A stretch of 64,000 nt of DNA. Source: Pseudomonas sp. CHM02 (lineage in GTDB: Bacteria; Pseudomonadota; Gammaproteobacteria; Pseudomonadales; Pseudomonadaceae). The notes below the pieces were generated by a model. The model did no database searches. It was not told the DNA's origin and was given only the letters and a program-made list of their open reading frames with translations. Each line of letters starts with the position of its first letter. Position 1 is the first letter of the stretch. The stretch lies in contig NZ_JFCA01000005.1 in NCBI RefSeq assembly GCF_000612585.1, positions 99,689-163,688 of the forward strand. The letters run 5' to 3'. This document shows positions 38,353-52,031 of the stretch, piece by piece. The position numbers and the translations under genes are program-made.

Positions 38353-38664
38353 TCAAAAATCCGCCAACTGCCACACCTCATACGCCGGTGTCTCATACGG
38401 ATGGCTGAGTTTGAGCGCAGCCACAACAGCCACGATCAACTCATCCGCCACCACCAGCTCAACCTTCCACTCTTCAACCACTTCAACCTGGCCGACCTGC
38501 CCGATAAACGGCTGGCTGCCGTCCAACGCGCGGAATTGGCCCTGGCCCAGCACTTGCCAGGCGCAACTGTCGTAGCTGCCGATGCGCCCGCCGCCAGCGG
38601 CAAAGACGGCGGCTTTCACCGTCTCCACATGGCTTGCAGGCACGAAGAAGGCGAGCTTGTACAC
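38353..38664 (-). CDS. YqfO/NIF3-domain-like small protein
   Basis: A 103-residue protein, MYKLAFFVPASHVETVKAAV at the N-terminus and LSHPYETPAYEVWQL near the C-terminus, the fold shared by CutA-like/NIF3 insertion (YqfO) domains. These are small homotrimeric or metal-linked domains of unclear function. It starts with GTG four bases after the purL stop, so it is probably translated by coupling to purL. Confidence 0.8.
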   Translation of the reverse strand: MYKLAFFVPASHVETVKAAVFAAGGGRIGSYDSCAWQVLGQGQFRALDGSQPFIGQVGQVEVVEEWKVELVVADELIVAVVAALKLSHPYETPAYEVWQLADF

Positions 38665-38668
38665 CGTC

Positions 38669-41600
38669 TTAGTTCACCCACACGCGAGCGTTGCGGAACA
38701 TGCGCATCCAGGCGCCGTCTTCGTTCCACTCTTCCGGACGCCACGAGTTCTGCACGGCGCGGAACACACGCTCCGGGTGCGGCATCATGATGGTCACGCG
38801 ACCGTCACGGCTGGTGAGGCCGGTGATCCCGCGCGGCGAGCCGTTCGGGTTGGCCGGGTAGGTCTCGGTGACCTTGCCGTGGTTGTCGACGAAACGCATG
38901 GCCACGCAACCGGACAGGTCGGCTTCGAGCAAGGCTTCTTCGCTTTCGAACTCGGCATGGCCTTCACCGTGGGCGATGGCGATTGGCATGCGCGAACCGG
39001 CCATGCCTTGCAGGAAGATCGAGTTGGACTCCTGCACCTGCACCATGGCGACACGGGCTTCGAACTGCTCGGAACGGTTACGCACAAAGTGCGGCCAGAA
39101 CTCGCTGCCCGGGATCAGTTCATGCAGGTTGGACATCATCTGGCAACCGTTGCACACACCCAGGGTGAAGCTGTCGTTGCGCTCGAAGAAGCCCTGGAAC
39201 GCGTCGCGGGCACGGCTGTTGAACAGGGCCGACTTGGCCCAGCCTTCACCGGCCCCCAGCACGTCGCCGTAGGAGAAACCGCCGCAGGCGACCAGGCCTT
39301 TGAACTCGTTGAGGTCAACGCGACCGGCGAGGATGTCGCTCATGTGCACGTCGATCGCATTGAAGCCGGCGCGGTCGAACGCAGCCGCCATTTCCACCTG
39401 GCCGTTGACGCCCTGCTCACGCAGTACGGCAACTTGTGGGCGAATGCCTTTCTTGATGTAAGGCGCGGCGATGTCCTGGTTGACGTCGAAGCTGAGCTTG
39501 GTGCTCAGGCCCGGGTTGTCTTCTTCCAGGATCACGTCGAATTCCTGCTCGGCGCAGTCGGCGTTATCACGCAGGCGCTGGATCTGGTAGCTGGTCTCGG
39601 CCCACTGGCGTTGCAGCAAGCGGCGCTGGCCGGCAAACACGGTGTCGCCGTTGAACGAGATGTTGATCTCGCCATTGTTGATCGGCTGACCGATCACTGC
39701 CACGCAGTCGTCCAGGCCAGCGGCGCTGAATTGTGCAAGCACGTCCGGGGTAGCGTCCTGGCGAACCTGGATCACCGCACCCAACTCTTCGTTGAACAGG
39801 ATGCCGTTGATTTCAGAGGCATCCTCGGCAACGCTGTCGAGCACGATGTTCAGGCCGCAGTGACCGGCGAAGGCCATCTCGACAACGCTGGTCAGCAAGC
39901 CGCCATCGGAACGGTCGTGGTAAGCCAGCAGGTGGCCATCGGCATTCAGGCCCTGGATTACGGCGAAGAAGGCTTTCAGGTCTTCGGCGTCATCGACGTC
40001 CGGTGCCTGCTTGCCGAGCTTGCCATGGGTCTGTGCCAGGATCGAGGCGCCCATGCGGTTCTGGCCACGGCCGAGGTCGATCAGGATCAGGTCGGTGGTG
40101 CCCTTGTCCATGCGCAGTTGCGGGGTCAGGGTCTGGCGGATGTCGGTGACCGGAGCGAAACCGGTAACGATCAGCGACAGCGGCGAGGTGACGCTCTTGT
40201 CAGTGCCGTCTTCGTTCCAACGGGTGGCCATGGACATGGAGTCCTTGCCCACCGGAATGGTGATACCCAGTTCCGGGCACAGCTCCATGCCGACCGCTTT
40301 GACGGTGTCGTACAGGCGCGCATCTTCACCTGGGTGACCCGCTGCCGACATCCAGTTGGCCGACAACTTGATGTCGGACAGCTTGCCAATGCGCGAAGCG
40401 GCGATGTTGGTGAGGGTTTCACCAATGGCCATGCGGCCCGACGCCGGAGCATCCAGCAGGGCCAGCGGCGTGCGCTCGCCCATGGCCATGGCTTCACCGG
40501 TATAGACGTCGAAGCTGGTGGCGGTGACAGCAACGTCAGCCACTGGCACCTGCCACGGGCCGACCATTTGGTCACGGGCCACCAGGCCGGTGATGGTGCG
40601 GTCGCCGATGGTGATCAGGAAGCTTTTGCTCGCCACGGCCGGGTGGTGCAGCACGCGTTCGATGCTGTCGGCCAGTTCCAGTGTGCTTGGGTCGAAGTCA
40701 TCGCCCAGCTCGGCTTCACGTACCGCCGAACGGTGCATGCGTGGGGCTTTGCCCAGCAGCACTTCGAGCGGCATGTCGACCGGGCTGTTGCCGAAGTGGC
40801 TATCGGTAACCGTCAGCTGTGGCTCGGCAGTGGCTTCGCCGACCACGGCAAACGGGCAGCGCTCGCGTTCGCAGATGGCCTGGAAGCGCGCGAAGTCTTC
40901 AGCGCCGACCGCCAGTACGTAGCGCTCCTGGGATTCGTTGCTCCAGATTTCGTGCGGGGCCATGCCCGGCTCGTCGTTTGGAATGTTGCGCAGTTCGAAA
41001 CGGCCACCACGGTCGCCATCGTTGACCAGTTCCGGGAAGGCGTTGGACAAACCACCGGCGCCGACGTCGTGGATGAAGCTGATCGGGTTCTTGTCACCCA
41101 ACTGCCAGCAACGGTCGATGACTTCCTGGCAGCGGCGTTCCATCTCTGGGTTTTCGCGCTGTACGGAAGCGAAGTCCAGGTCCGCCGAGCTGGTGCCCGT
41201 GGCCATGGAGGAAGCCGCGCCGCCACCCAGGCCGATCAACATCGCCGGGCCGCCGAGGACGATCAGCTTGGAGCCGACCAGGATCTCGCCTTTCTTGACG
41301 TGTTCTTCGCGGATGTTGCCCATGCCGCCGGCCAACATGATTGGCTTGTGATAGCCGCGCACTTCATCGCCACGCGGGGTGGTGATGGACTGTTCGAAGG
41401 TACGGAAGTAACCGGTCAGCGCCGGACGCCCGAATTCGTTGTTGAACGCGGCGCCGCCCAGCGGGCCTTCGATCATGATGTCCAGCGCGGTGACGATGCG
41501 CTCAGGCTTGCCGTACGGCACTTCCCATGGCTGTTCGAAGCCCGGGATCTGCAGGTTGGACACGGTGAAACCGGTGAGGCCCGCCTTGGGCTTGGCGCCA

Positions 41601-42565
41601 CGGCCGGTGGCGCCTTCGTCGCGGATTTCGCCGCCGGAACCGGTGGCTGCGCCCGGGAACGGGGCAATCGCGGTCGGGTGGTTGTGGGTTTCGACCTTCA
41701 TCAGGATATGCACCGGCTCCTGCACCGCGCCGTACTGGCGGGTCTCAGGGTCCGGGAAGAAACGGCCGGCGACGGAGCCGACGATCACCGAGGCGTTGTC
41801 CTTATAAGCAGAAAGAACGCCTTCGCTGTGCATCACGTAGGTGTTCTTGATCATGCCGAACAGGCTTTTTTCCTGGCTTTCGCCGTCGATGTCCCAACTG
41901 GCGTTGAAGATCTTGTGACGGCAGTGCTCGGAGTTGGCCTGGGCGAACATCATCAGTTCGATGTCGTGCGGGTTGCGCTTCAAGCCATTGAAGGCGTTGA
42001 CCAGGTAGTCGATCTCGTCTTCGGCCAGGGCCAGGCCCAGTTCGGTGTTGGCCTTCTCGAGGGCGGCGCGGCCACCGCCGAGCACGTCAATCGCGGTCAG
42101 CGGCTTGGGTTCGGCATGGCTGAACAGGCCGGCAGCCTGCTCCAGCTGGCTGACGATGATCTGGGTCATGCGGTCGTGCAGGCTGCTGGCGATCAGCTCG
42201 GCTTCGGCATCGCTGAACTGGCCGGCGACGTAGAAAGCGATACCACGCTCCAGGCGCTGGATTTTTTCCAGGCCGCAGTTGCGGGCGATATCGCTGGCCT
42301 TGCTCGACCAGGGCGAGATGGTGCCGAACCGTGGCAGAACCAGGAACAAGCGGCCGTCAGGCTCTTGAACCGGAACGCTTGGGCCGTACTTCAGAAGGCG
42401 TGCCAGCACTTGCTGTTCGTCGGCGGTCAACACGCCGGTAACGTCGGCGAAGTGAGCAAATTCAGCATACAGGCCTGTAACAGCTGGAACCTTCTGGCTC
42501 AGTTGCTCAAGGAGTTTGCTGTGGCGAAAGGCAGAAAGGGCAGGAGCGCCGCGCAGGATCAACAT
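38669..42565 (-). CDS. purL: Phosphoribosylformylglycinamidine synthase
   Basis: A 1298-residue large-type FGAM synthase (single chain, gammaproteobacterial form). The N-terminal domain precedes two AIRS-like ATP-binding halves ([31 protein letters not shown] segments, [11 protein letters not shown]), and a C-terminal class I glutaminase domain with [18 protein letters not shown], nucleophile in [11 protein letters not shown], and His/Glu in [12 protein letters not shown] at 42565 ([13 protein letters not shown]) is the conserved start; 24 in-frame codons further upstream are ignored. Confidence 0.97.
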   Translation of the reverse strand: MLILRGAPALSAFRHSKLLEQLSQKVPAVTGLYAEFAHFADVTGVLTADEQQVLARLLKYGPSVPVQEPDGRLFLVLPRFGTISPWSSKASDIARNCGLEKIQRLERGIAFYVAGQFSDAEAELIASSLHDRMTQIIVSQLEQAAGLFSHAEPKPLTAIDVLGGGRAALEKANTELGLALAEDEIDYLVNAFNGLKRNPHDIELMMFAQANSEHCRHKIFNASWDIDGESQEKSLFGMIKNTYVMHSEGVLSAYKDNASVIVGSVAGRFFPDPETRQYGAVQEPVHILMKVETHNHPTAIAPFPGAATGSGGEIRDEGATGRGAKPKAGLTGFTVSNLQIPGFEQPWEVPYGKPERIVTALDIMIEGPLGGAAFNNEFGRPALTGYFRTFEQSITTPRGDEVRGYHKPIMLAGGMGNIREEHVKKGEILVGSKLIVLGGPAMLIGLGGGAASSMATGTSSADLDFASVQRENPEMERRCQEVIDRCWQLGDKNPISFIHDVGAGGLSNAFPELVNDGDRGGRFELRNIPNDEPGMAPHEIWSNESQERYVLAVGAEDFARFQAICERERCPFAVVGEATAEPQLTVTDSHFGNSPVDMPLEVLLGKAPRMHRSAVREAELGDDFDPSTLELADSIERVLHHPAVASKSFLITIGDRTITGLVARDQMVGPWQVPVADVAVTATSFDVYTGEAMAMGERTPLALLDAPASGRMAIGETLTNIAASRIGKLSDIKLSANWMSAAGHPGEDARLYDTVKAVGMELCPELGITIPVGKDSMSMATRWNEDGTDKSVTSPLSLIVTGFAPVTDIRQTLTPQLRMDKGTTDLILIDLGRGQNRMGASILAQTHGKLGKQAPDVDDAEDLKAFFAVIQGLNADGHLLAYHDRSDGGLLTSVVEMAFAGHCGLNIVLDSVAEDASEINGILFNEELGAVIQVRQDATPDVLAQFSAAGLDDCVAVIGQPINNGEINISFNGDTVFAGQRRLLQRQWAETSYQIQRLRDNADCAEQEFDVILEEDNPGLSTKLSFDVNQDIAAPYIKKGIRPQVAVLREQGVNGQVEMAAAFDRAGFNAIDVHMSDILAGRVDLNEFKGLVACGGFSYGDVLGAGEGWAKSALFNSRARDAFQGFFERNDSFTLGVCNGCQMMSNLHELIPGSEFWPHFVRNRSEQFEARVAMVQVQESNSIFLQGMAGSRMPIAIAHGEGHAEFESEEALLEADLSGCVAMRFVDNHGKVTETYPANPNGSPRGITGLTSRDGRVTIMMPHPERVFRAVQNSWRPEEWNEDGAWMRMFRNARVWVN

Positions 42566-42615
42566 CTTCGGGACAGCCTCGGGAAGGGGGTGTGCTTTGA
42601 GGCCGTGCATTCTAG

Positions 42616-44313
<1,698 letters not shown>

Positions 44314-44328
44314 CCCCCTATCCCGCCC

Positions 44329-44398
44329 TGTAGGAGACCGGCTTGCCGGCGATAGGGCCCTTGAGACCCCCATCGCCGGCAAGCCGGGCTCCTACAGT
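44329..44398. repeat. REP doublet (class C) at the 3' end of the trehalose operon
   Basis: GTAGGAGACCGGCTTGCCGG at left and ATCGCCGGCAAGCCGGGCTC at right with a short spacer. Its right end contains the stop codon of the EIIB-like gene (44392-44394). Confidence 0.85.
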
Positions 44399-44682
44399 TG
44401 CGGGGTCAAGCCAGTGATCAGGTGTACAACCCCGCCTGCGAGTACCATCACTGCCGGTACACCCGCTGCCTTCAATGCCGCCGCATCCAACCGCCCCGCC
44501 TCCTGCAACTGCACCCGCACCCGCGTCAGCGCCACACGCTGCTGCGACTTGAGGTTATCCGCCCCGCCCAACGCGCTCAGCACGTCGGCCGACAGTAGGT
44601 TCTGCGTTGGCGCAGTGACGGTCTCGGCAATCAAATCCGGCGTCAGGGCTTTCCAGAACGCCCGCTGCAATTTCTCGAACAT
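44392..44682 (-). CDS. Stand-alone EIIB-like protein lacking the phosphorylation cysteine
   Basis: A 96-residue protein matching a glucose-family EIIB domain (VLSALGGADNLKSQQRVALT, then RVRVQL). The phospho-cysteine position is Ala51 (A-L-T-R-V-R against C-x-T-R-L-R), so normal phosphotransfer is not possible. The ATG at 44682 is two bases after the fusion-protein stop with GGAG eight bases upstream. It closely parallels the degenerate second EIIB domain of nagE. A regulatory or structural role in the trehalose PTS is likely but unproven. Confidence 0.85.
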   Translation of the reverse strand: MFEKLQRAFWKALTPDLIAETVTAPTQNLLSADVLSALGGADNLKSQQRVALTRVRVQLQEAGRLDAAALKAAGVPAVMVLAGGVVHLITGLTPQL

Positions 44683-44684
44683 GC

Positions 44685-47201
44685 TCAAAGCTCCACGACA
44701 GGTGAGGTTTCAACGGTGGCTGCGTGATATTGGCGCAAAGCCTCACGCACTTGGGCGGCTTCTTCCAGGCCTAGCACCTGGCGGGCGATGATCTGGCAGT
44801 CGGCCAGGTCCAGCTCGCGCACGGTGGCCTTGATGGTGGGAATCAACGGTACGCTGACCGACAGCTCATCCACCCCCAGGCCGATCAACACCGGCACGGC
44901 CAGTGCTTCGGAGGCCAATGCGCCGCACACGCCCACCCACTTGCCATGGGCATGAGCGGCCTTGACCGTGGTGGCGATCAGGCGCAGCACCGCCGGGTGG
45001 AAGCTGTCGGCCTGGCTGGCCAGGCGCGGGTGGTCACGGTCCATGGCCAGGGTGTATTGGGTCAGGTCATTGGTGCCGATGGAGAAAAAGTCCACATGGG
45101 GCGCGAAGACATCCGCCATCAGCGCCGCAGACGGCACTTCAATCATGATGCCCAGCTTCGGCAACTCGGTGAGCCCCAGCGCCAGCGCTTCCTCTTCAAG
45201 GATCTTGCGCGCCAGGTGCAGCTCCGACAGCAGGCTGACCATCGGCAGCATGATGTGCAGCCGGGCAACACCGACACTGGCGAGAATCGCGCGAAATTGT
45301 TCGCGCAGCAGTTGCGGGCGCTCCAGGCACAGGCGGATGCCGCGCGAGCCGAGGAACGGGTTGGTCTCGGCATCCATGGGCACATAGGCCAACGGCTTGT
45401 CGCCACCGACGTCCAGGGTGCGCACCACCAGGTTGCGCTCGGTGCCCAGGGCACGGGCGATGCCGGTGTAGGTGCCAGCTTGCTCCTCAGGGCTCGGTGC
45501 ACGGTTGCGGTCCAGATAGAGGAACTCCGAACGCAACAGGCCAACACCTTCACCGCCGAGGGCCAGGGCGTGCTCCACTTCCTGCAACGAGGCGACGTTG
45601 GCGGTGACTTCGACATGATGGCCGTCGCGGGTGGTGGCCGGTAAAGACGCCTGCGCTAGATCACGCTCATGGCTTAGCGCCTGTTGTTTACGCGCGGCTT
45701 CCAAGTGTTCGATTTCGGCCAGGTCCGGCTCCAGGTGCAGCTCGCCTTTGTCGGCGTCGAGCAGCACCTGCTTGCCATTGGCCAACGCCAGCACCTGGGC
45801 TGAAACACCGCAGATAGCCGGCAGGCCAAGGGCGCGGGCGAGGATCGCGACGTGGCTGGTCGCGCCGCCACCGACGGTGACAAACCCCAATACTTTGCGT
45901 GTATCCAGGCTGGCCGTCTGCGAGGGGGTGAGTTGCTCGGCGATCAGTATCGCGCGCTCGGGCAAGTCCCACGCGCTGTCCTGAATTCCCAGGAGCAGTT
46001 TCAGCACGCGCTGTCCGACATCCGCCAGGTCTGCCGCACGCTCGGCAAGCAGCGCATTGCCTGAAGCCAGGAACTGGTTGGCCGTCGCAACCGTGGCACT
46101 GTTCCACGCAAAGGCAGCGCTCTTGCCTTCAGCCAGCAGGCCATGGGCTTGCTCCAGCAACGTCGGGTCTTCAAGCAATTCCTGATGGGCCCGGAAGATG
46201 TCTGCCTGGGCACTGCCGACAGCCTTGTCTTGCAGCGCTTGCAACGCTTCGGTAGCAGCCATGAGGCCGCGCGCCAGGGCAGCACGCTCCGTCGTTTCAC
46301 CCGCGCCTTGTGCCGTGATCGTCAGCTCCGGCTCGGTCACTTGAACAACCAGGCCAAACGCCGAACCCGGCGACGCACACACGCCCTTTAGCACCGTCGC
46401 CGAAGACACCACCGCGACCGGCTCGGCAACGCTCGCCACCTCCTCGCCACAGCCTTCAGCCAACAGGGCAACCAGCGCCTTGATCGCCGCCTCGGCCTCC
46501 TCGCCCGCCGCACTTACTTGCAAGGCGTCGCCCTGCACGGTCTGCAACGCCATGATCGCCACCAGCGACTTTGCGTTGGCGCTCCGGGTTTGCTTGTGCA
46601 GGTAGATGCTGGCATTGAAGCCCTTCGCCGCCTGGGCGAACACTGCCGCCGGACGTGCGTGCAAACCGTTGGCATTGGGCAAGGTCAGCGGCTTGGAGAA
46701 CAGCGCATCGCCCTCCTCCTCGTCCACTGTTTCGACGGCTTCACTTGGGGATAACTGCAACAGTGGCTGGCCCGCCTCCACGAGGCTGCTGGCCAACACG
46801 GTAAACGGTTCGCCGCTGACCACTAGCATCAAGGTCAGCAGACTACGCGCATGGAGCGCCACGTAGTCGGCATCGAACTCGATCAGCGCCTGCCCGGCCT
46901 CCACCCGCTGGCCTTCCTGCACCAGGCGGGTGAACCCCTTGCCCGCCAGGTTCACGGTGTCCAGGCCGATATGCATCAGCACCTGCACGCCGTTGTCGTC
47001 GGTGACACTGACCGCATGCCCACTGTCCTGGATATTGCTGATCACCCCGGCCAGAGGCGCGCAGAGCGTCTGCGACGTGGGGTCGATGCACAGGCCATCG
47101 CCGATCAGGCGGCTGGAGAAAACCGGGTCCGGCACCTTGTCCAGCGCCAGCAGCACACCCGACAAGGGCGCCAGCAATTCCAGGGGTTGAGTTGTGGTCA
47201 T
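44685..47201 (-). CDS. PTS multiphosphoryl transfer protein EIIA-HPr-EI (trehalose system)
   Basis: An 838-residue fusion with the same layout as the protein at 33884-36412. EIIA: VLMHIGLDTVNLAGKGF with His77. HPr: PNANGLHARPAAVFAQ with His181. EI: GGGATSHVAILARALGLP with His450, then EGVGLLRSEFLYL, MIEVPSAALMAD, SIGTNDLTQYTLAMDRDH and GVCGALASEA. It supplies EIIA, which the trehalose EIIBC lacks. ATG at 47201 with AGGTGA just upstream; 23 upstream in-frame codons run into a REP element and are rejected. Confidence 0.94.
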   Translation of the reverse strand: MTTTQPLELLAPLSGVLLALDKVPDPVFSSRLIGDGLCIDPTSQTLCAPLAGVISNIQDSGHAVSVTDDNGVQVLMHIGLDTVNLAGKGFTRLVQEGQRVEAGQALIEFDADYVALHARSLLTLMLVVSGEPFTVLASSLVEAGQPLLQLSPSEAVETVDEEEGDALFSKPLTLPNANGLHARPAAVFAQAAKGFNASIYLHKQTRSANAKSLVAIMALQTVQGDALQVSAAGEEAEAAIKALVALLAEGCGEEVASVAEPVAVVSSATVLKGVCASPGSAFGLVVQVTEPELTITAQGAGETTERAALARGLMAATEALQALQDKAVGSAQADIFRAHQELLEDPTLLEQAHGLLAEGKSAAFAWNSATVATANQFLASGNALLAERAADLADVGQRVLKLLLGIQDSAWDLPERAILIAEQLTPSQTASLDTRKVLGFVTVGGGATSHVAILARALGLPAICGVSAQVLALANGKQVLLDADKGELHLEPDLAEIEHLEAARKQQALSHERDLAQASLPATTRDGHHVEVTANVASLQEVEHALALGGEGVGLLRSEFLYLDRNRAPSPEEQAGTYTGIARALGTERNLVVRTLDVGGDKPLAYVPMDAETNPFLGSRGIRLCLERPQLLREQFRAILASVGVARLHIMLPMVSLLSELHLARKILEEEALALGLTELPKLGIMIEVPSAALMADVFAPHVDFFSIGTNDLTQYTLAMDRDHPRLASQADSFHPAVLRLIATTVKAAHAHGKWVGVCGALASEALAVPVLIGLGVDELSVSVPLIPTIKATVRELDLADCQIIARQVLGLEEAAQVREALRQYHAATVETSPVVEL

Positions 47202-47270
47202 GACTTCACCTGCTGTTTTGTTCTGTAAAAAATCATTGGGTGATGCAACCCCAAGATGACGACGATCCAA

Positions 47271-47358
47271 TGTGGGAGCTGGCTTGCCTGCGATAGCATC
47301 GCCTCGGTTTCACTGAAAGACCGAGTCGCCCGCATCGCAGGCAAGCCAGCTCCCACAC
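47271..47358. repeat. REP doublet (class A) between porin and PTS fusion genes
   Basis: GTGGGAGCTGGCTTGCCTGC at left and GCAGGCAAGCCAGCTCCCAC at right. The spacer CGCCTCGGTTTCACTGAA is shared with the doublet at 24468-24572. Confidence 0.88.
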
Positions 47359-47382
47359 AAAGCGCACTCACATGAGTTCGCG

Positions 47383-48615
<1,233 letters not shown>

Positions 48616-48659
48616 TTATTTTTATTGTTTTCTTACTTTTTTTGCCCGACACGATCCCT

Positions 48660-48744
48660 TGTAGGAGCCGGCTTTCCGGCGATAGCTGTCCGCAGAGCGA
48701 TAGCGGTCTTGAGGGCGCTATCGCCGGCAAGCCGGCTCCTACAG
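48660..48744. repeat. REP doublet (class C) between phosphotrehalase and porin genes
   Basis: GTAGGAGCCGGCTTTCCGGC at left and GCCGGCAAGCCGGCTCCTAC at right, spacer about 40 bases. The left arm has a one-base change (TTTCC for TTGCC). Confidence 0.85.
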
Positions 48745-48758
48745 GGGATCGTGGTGTT

Positions 48759-50405
48759 TCAGTCTTTCAGGTGCAGGACGAAGGATTCATAGGGGCGCAG
48801 TGCTACCGTGGCGATGCGCTGTGGGCAGTCGGGGTAGTTGCTGATCAGCAGGCGTTGTTCGCTGGTCGGGTTGATCACGTCGTCCGGCAGCTGGATTTCG
48901 CACGGCGTGCCGTAGAAGTTGTTCAGCACCAGCAGACGCTCGCCATGGCCTTCGCGCAGGTACGCCCAGACCTGCAGATGGTCTTGCAGCAGTGGGCGAT
49001 AAACGCCTTCCTGGATCAGCGGTTCATGACGACGCAAGGCAATCAGCGCCCGGTAGTGATGCAGCACTGATTCCGGGTCATCCAACTGGCTCTCGACATT
49101 GATCTGCGCCGCGTTGGTCGGGATGCCGATCCACGGCTCGCCGCTGCTGAAACCCGCGTTGGCCTGGGTATTCCACTGCATCGGCGTACGGCCGTTGTCG
49201 CGGGACTTCTGCATGATCGCCGCCATGCTCGACGCCTCGGACTCACCCGCATCACGCTTGAGACGGAAGATGTTCAGGGTCTCCACATCGCGGTACTGCT
49301 CGATCCTGTCGAAGCCAGGATTGGTCATGCCCAGTTCTTCGCCCTGGTACACAAACGGCGTGCCCTGGAGGAAGTGCAGCGCGGTCGCCAGCATCTTGGC
49401 CGAGACCACACGATACTCACCGTCATTGCCGAAACGCGAGACCACCCGTGGCTGGTCGTGGTTACACCAGAACAGCGCGTTCCAGCCGCCACCGGCCTGC
49501 ATGCCCATTTGCCAGTCGGAGAAGATTTGCTTGAGTTGCAGGAAGTCGAAGTCGGCCTTCACCCACTTCTGCAGGTTCGGATAATCGACTTTCAAGTGAT
49601 GAAAGTTGAAGGTCATCGACAGCTCTTTCGACTCTGGCCGCGAGTAGCGGATGCAGTGTTCGAGACTGGTGGACGACATCTCGCCGACGTTGATCAGGTC
49701 GTGCCCTTCGAAGACTTCGCGGTGCATTTCCTGCAGGTATTCGTGCACGTTCGGGCCATCGGTGTAGAAGCGACGGCCGTCGCTGGTGTCTTCGGGGAAA
49801 TCGGCGGGCTTGGAGATCAGATTGATCACGTCCAGGCGGAAGCCGCCCACGCCCTTGTCGCGCCAGAAGCACATCAGCTTGAACACCTCGGCGCGCACCT
49901 TGGGGTTGTCCCAATTCAGGTCGGCCTGGGTGTGGTCGAACAGGTGCAGGAAGTACTGGCCGGTTTGCGCTTCGTATTCCCAGGCCGAGCCGCCGAACTT
50001 GGATTCCCAGTTGTTCGGCTGATCGCGCCAGATGTAGAAGTCGCGGTACGGGTTGTCGAGGCTGCTGCGCGCCTGCTGGAACCACTCGTGTTCGATCGAG
50101 GTGTGGTTGACCACGATATCGAGCATCAGCTTGATGCCACGCTTGGCCGCTTCACTGATCAGCAGGTCGCAGTCGGCCATGGTCCCGTAGCTGGGGTCGA
50201 TGGCGTAGTAGTCGCTGATGTCGTAGCCGTTGTCGCGCTGCGGCGAGCGCAGGAACGGAGTGATCCACAGGCAGTCGACGCCCAGCCATTGGAGGTAGTC
50301 GAGCTTGTCCACGATGCCCAGCAGGTCACCGGTGGCGTTACCCGCGTGGCTGTGGAAGCTTTTGGGGTAGATCTGGTAGATCACCGAGTGTTGCCAGTCT
50401 TGCAT
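48759..50405 (-). CDS. treC: Trehalose-6-phosphate hydrolase
   Basis: A 548-residue GH13 enzyme cleaving trehalose-6-P into glucose and glucose-6-P. Opening WQHSVIYQIYPKSFHSHAGN; GH13 motifs DIVVNHTSIEHEW, GGFRLDVINLIS (catalytic Asp), INVGEMSST (acid Glu) and WCNHDQPRVVSRFG (third Asp). Length matches E. coli TreC (551). It follows the EIIBC gene on the same strand, so imported sugar is split at once. Confidence 0.95.
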   Translation of the reverse strand: MQDWQHSVIYQIYPKSFHSHAGNATGDLLGIVDKLDYLQWLGVDCLWITPFLRSPQRDNGYDISDYYAIDPSYGTMADCDLLISEAAKRGIKLMLDIVVNHTSIEHEWFQQARSSLDNPYRDFYIWRDQPNNWESKFGGSAWEYEAQTGQYFLHLFDHTQADLNWDNPKVRAEVFKLMCFWRDKGVGGFRLDVINLISKPADFPEDTSDGRRFYTDGPNVHEYLQEMHREVFEGHDLINVGEMSSTSLEHCIRYSRPESKELSMTFNFHHLKVDYPNLQKWVKADFDFLQLKQIFSDWQMGMQAGGGWNALFWCNHDQPRVVSRFGNDGEYRVVSAKMLATALHFLQGTPFVYQGEELGMTNPGFDRIEQYRDVETLNIFRLKRDAGESEASSMAAIMQKSRDNGRTPMQWNTQANAGFSSGEPWIGIPTNAAQINVESQLDDPESVLHHYRALIALRRHEPLIQEGVYRPLLQDHLQVWAYLREGHGERLLVLNNFYGTPCEIQLPDDVINPTSEQRLLISNYPDCPQRIATVALRPYESFVLHLKD

Positions 50406-50450
50406 GGTGGGTTCCTTCAGTTGATTTTTTGTGCAGGCCTTGAGGGCTTC

Positions 50451-50516
50451 ATCGCCGGCAAGCCGGCTCCTACGGTTGACCGCATTCCCTTGTAGGAGCC
50501 GGCTTGCCGGCGATAG
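50451..50516. repeat. REP doublet (class C) between EIIBC and phosphotrehalase genes
   Basis: ATCGCCGGCAAGCCGGCTCC at left and GTAGGAGCCGGCTTGCCGGC at right with a short spacer of about 22 bases. Confidence 0.88.
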
Positions 50517-50523
50517 CGGTCAT

Positions 50524-51966
50524 TCAGGCGACGCGATACCCAGGCCGAACAATCTTCATGCTCAACGCACAGGTCAGGACAAACGGCACGACAATCGCGA
50601 TCACCATCCCGATCACAAACATGGCGATGGAGTGCGGCACGATCGAAATGAACCCAGGCAACCCACCCACGCCGATCGCCGATGCCTGCACCTTGTTCAG
50701 CGACAGGAAGATACTGCCCAGCGCCGAGCCCACCAGGGCGGCATAGAACGGAAACTTGAAGCGCAGGTTCACCCCGAACATCGCCGGTTCAGTGATGCCG
50801 AAATACGCGGAGATTGCCGAGGTTGAAGCCATGCTTTTGTCCCGCGCATTGCGGGTGGTGTAGAACACCGCGAGCGCGGCGCTGCCCTGGGCCAGGTTGG
50901 ACATGACGATCATCGGCCAGATAAAGGTGCCGCCCTGGGTGGAGATAAGCTGCAGGTCCACGGCGAGGAACATGTGGTGCATGCCGGTGATCACCAGTGG
51001 CGCATACAGCAGGCCGAAAATCGCCCCACCCACCATGGGTGCCAGGTCAAACAGCGTGACCACGCCTTCGGTAATCAGGATGCCGAGATGACGGGTGACC
51101 GGGCCGATGATGGCCAGGGCCAGCACCCCGGTGACGACGATGGTGGTGATCGGCACGACGAGCAGTTGAATCGCATTGGGCACCCGCGCCCGCAGCCATT
51201 TCTCGATCACACTCATCACGTAAGCCGCCATCAGGATCGGCAGGATCTGCCCCTGGTAACCGACCTTTTCAATCTGGAACCAACCGAAAATATCGAAGTA
51301 CGGCAGGCTCTGGCCGTCGAGACCGGCGACTGCCTTGCCGTAGTTCCAGGCGTTGAGCAAGTCCGGGTGCACCAGCATCAGGCCGAGCACGATGCCGAGG
51401 ATTTCGCTGCCGCCGAAACGCTTGGCCGCCGACCAGCCCACCAATGCCGGCAGGAACACGAACGAGGTGTTGGCCATCAGGTTGATCAGGCTCCACAGGC
51501 CATCCAGGTTCGGATAGGCCTCCAGCAGTGTCTTGCCCTCGATGAACATGCCCTTGGCGCCCATCAGGTTGTTCACGCCCATGAGCAAGCCGGCAATGAT
51601 CAGCGCGGGCAGGATCGGCATGAACACATCGGAGAACACCCGCACCAGACGCTGCATGGCGTTGGTCTTGTCGGCGCCCTTCTTCTTCACGTCGGCGATG
51701 GTGGAAGCGGCGAGGCCGGTCTGCTCGCGCAAGGCGGCGTAGACCTTTTCCACTTCGCCGGGGCCGATCACTACCTGGAACAGGCCACCGGTAAAGAACG
51801 AACCCTTGACCAGATCGACCTGGTTCAATGCACTGCTGTTGACCCGGCTCGGGTCCTTGAGTGCCAGGCGCAGGCGGGTCACGCAGTGGGCAGCCTGCTC
51901 AAGGTTGTCGCTGCCCCCGAGGTTTTCGAGAATCTCGCGGGCAATGTTTGAATAGTCGTGGCTCAT
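50524..51966 (-). CDS. treP: PTS trehalose transporter EIIBC
   Basis: A 480-residue permease. The N-terminal EIIB domain (1-85) has the phosphorylated Cys28 in QAAHCVTRLRLAL; the EIIC part (about 105-470) has ten or so hydrophobic helices with SLINLMANTSFVFLPALVGWSAAKRFGG and APLVITGMHHMFLAVDLQLI, typical of the trehalose/sucrose subfamily. No EIIA is attached, so phosphate must come from the EIIA-HPr-EI fusion in the same operon. First gene of the operon, divergent from treR. The symbol treB is also used. Confidence 0.93.
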   Translation of the reverse strand: MSHDYSNIAREILENLGGSDNLEQAAHCVTRLRLALKDPSRVNSSALNQVDLVKGSFFTGGLFQVVIGPGEVEKVYAALREQTGLAASTIADVKKKGADKTNAMQRLVRVFSDVFMPILPALIIAGLLMGVNNLMGAKGMFIEGKTLLEAYPNLDGLWSLINLMANTSFVFLPALVGWSAAKRFGGSEILGIVLGLMLVHPDLLNAWNYGKAVAGLDGQSLPYFDIFGWFQIEKVGYQGQILPILMAAYVMSVIEKWLRARVPNAIQLLVVPITTIVVTGVLALAIIGPVTRHLGILITEGVVTLFDLAPMVGGAIFGLLYAPLVITGMHHMFLAVDLQLISTQGGTFIWPMIVMSNLAQGSAALAVFYTTRNARDKSMASTSAISAYFGITEPAMFGVNLRFKFPFYAALVGSALGSIFLSLNKVQASAIGVGGLPGFISIVPHSIAMFVIGMVIAIVVPFVLTCALSMKIVRPGYRVA

Positions 51967-52031
51967 GCTTGGTTTCCACTTTGATTTTTTTATTTGGGGG
52001 CAGTCATTGGCAGCACGCCGAGGGCAAAAGT

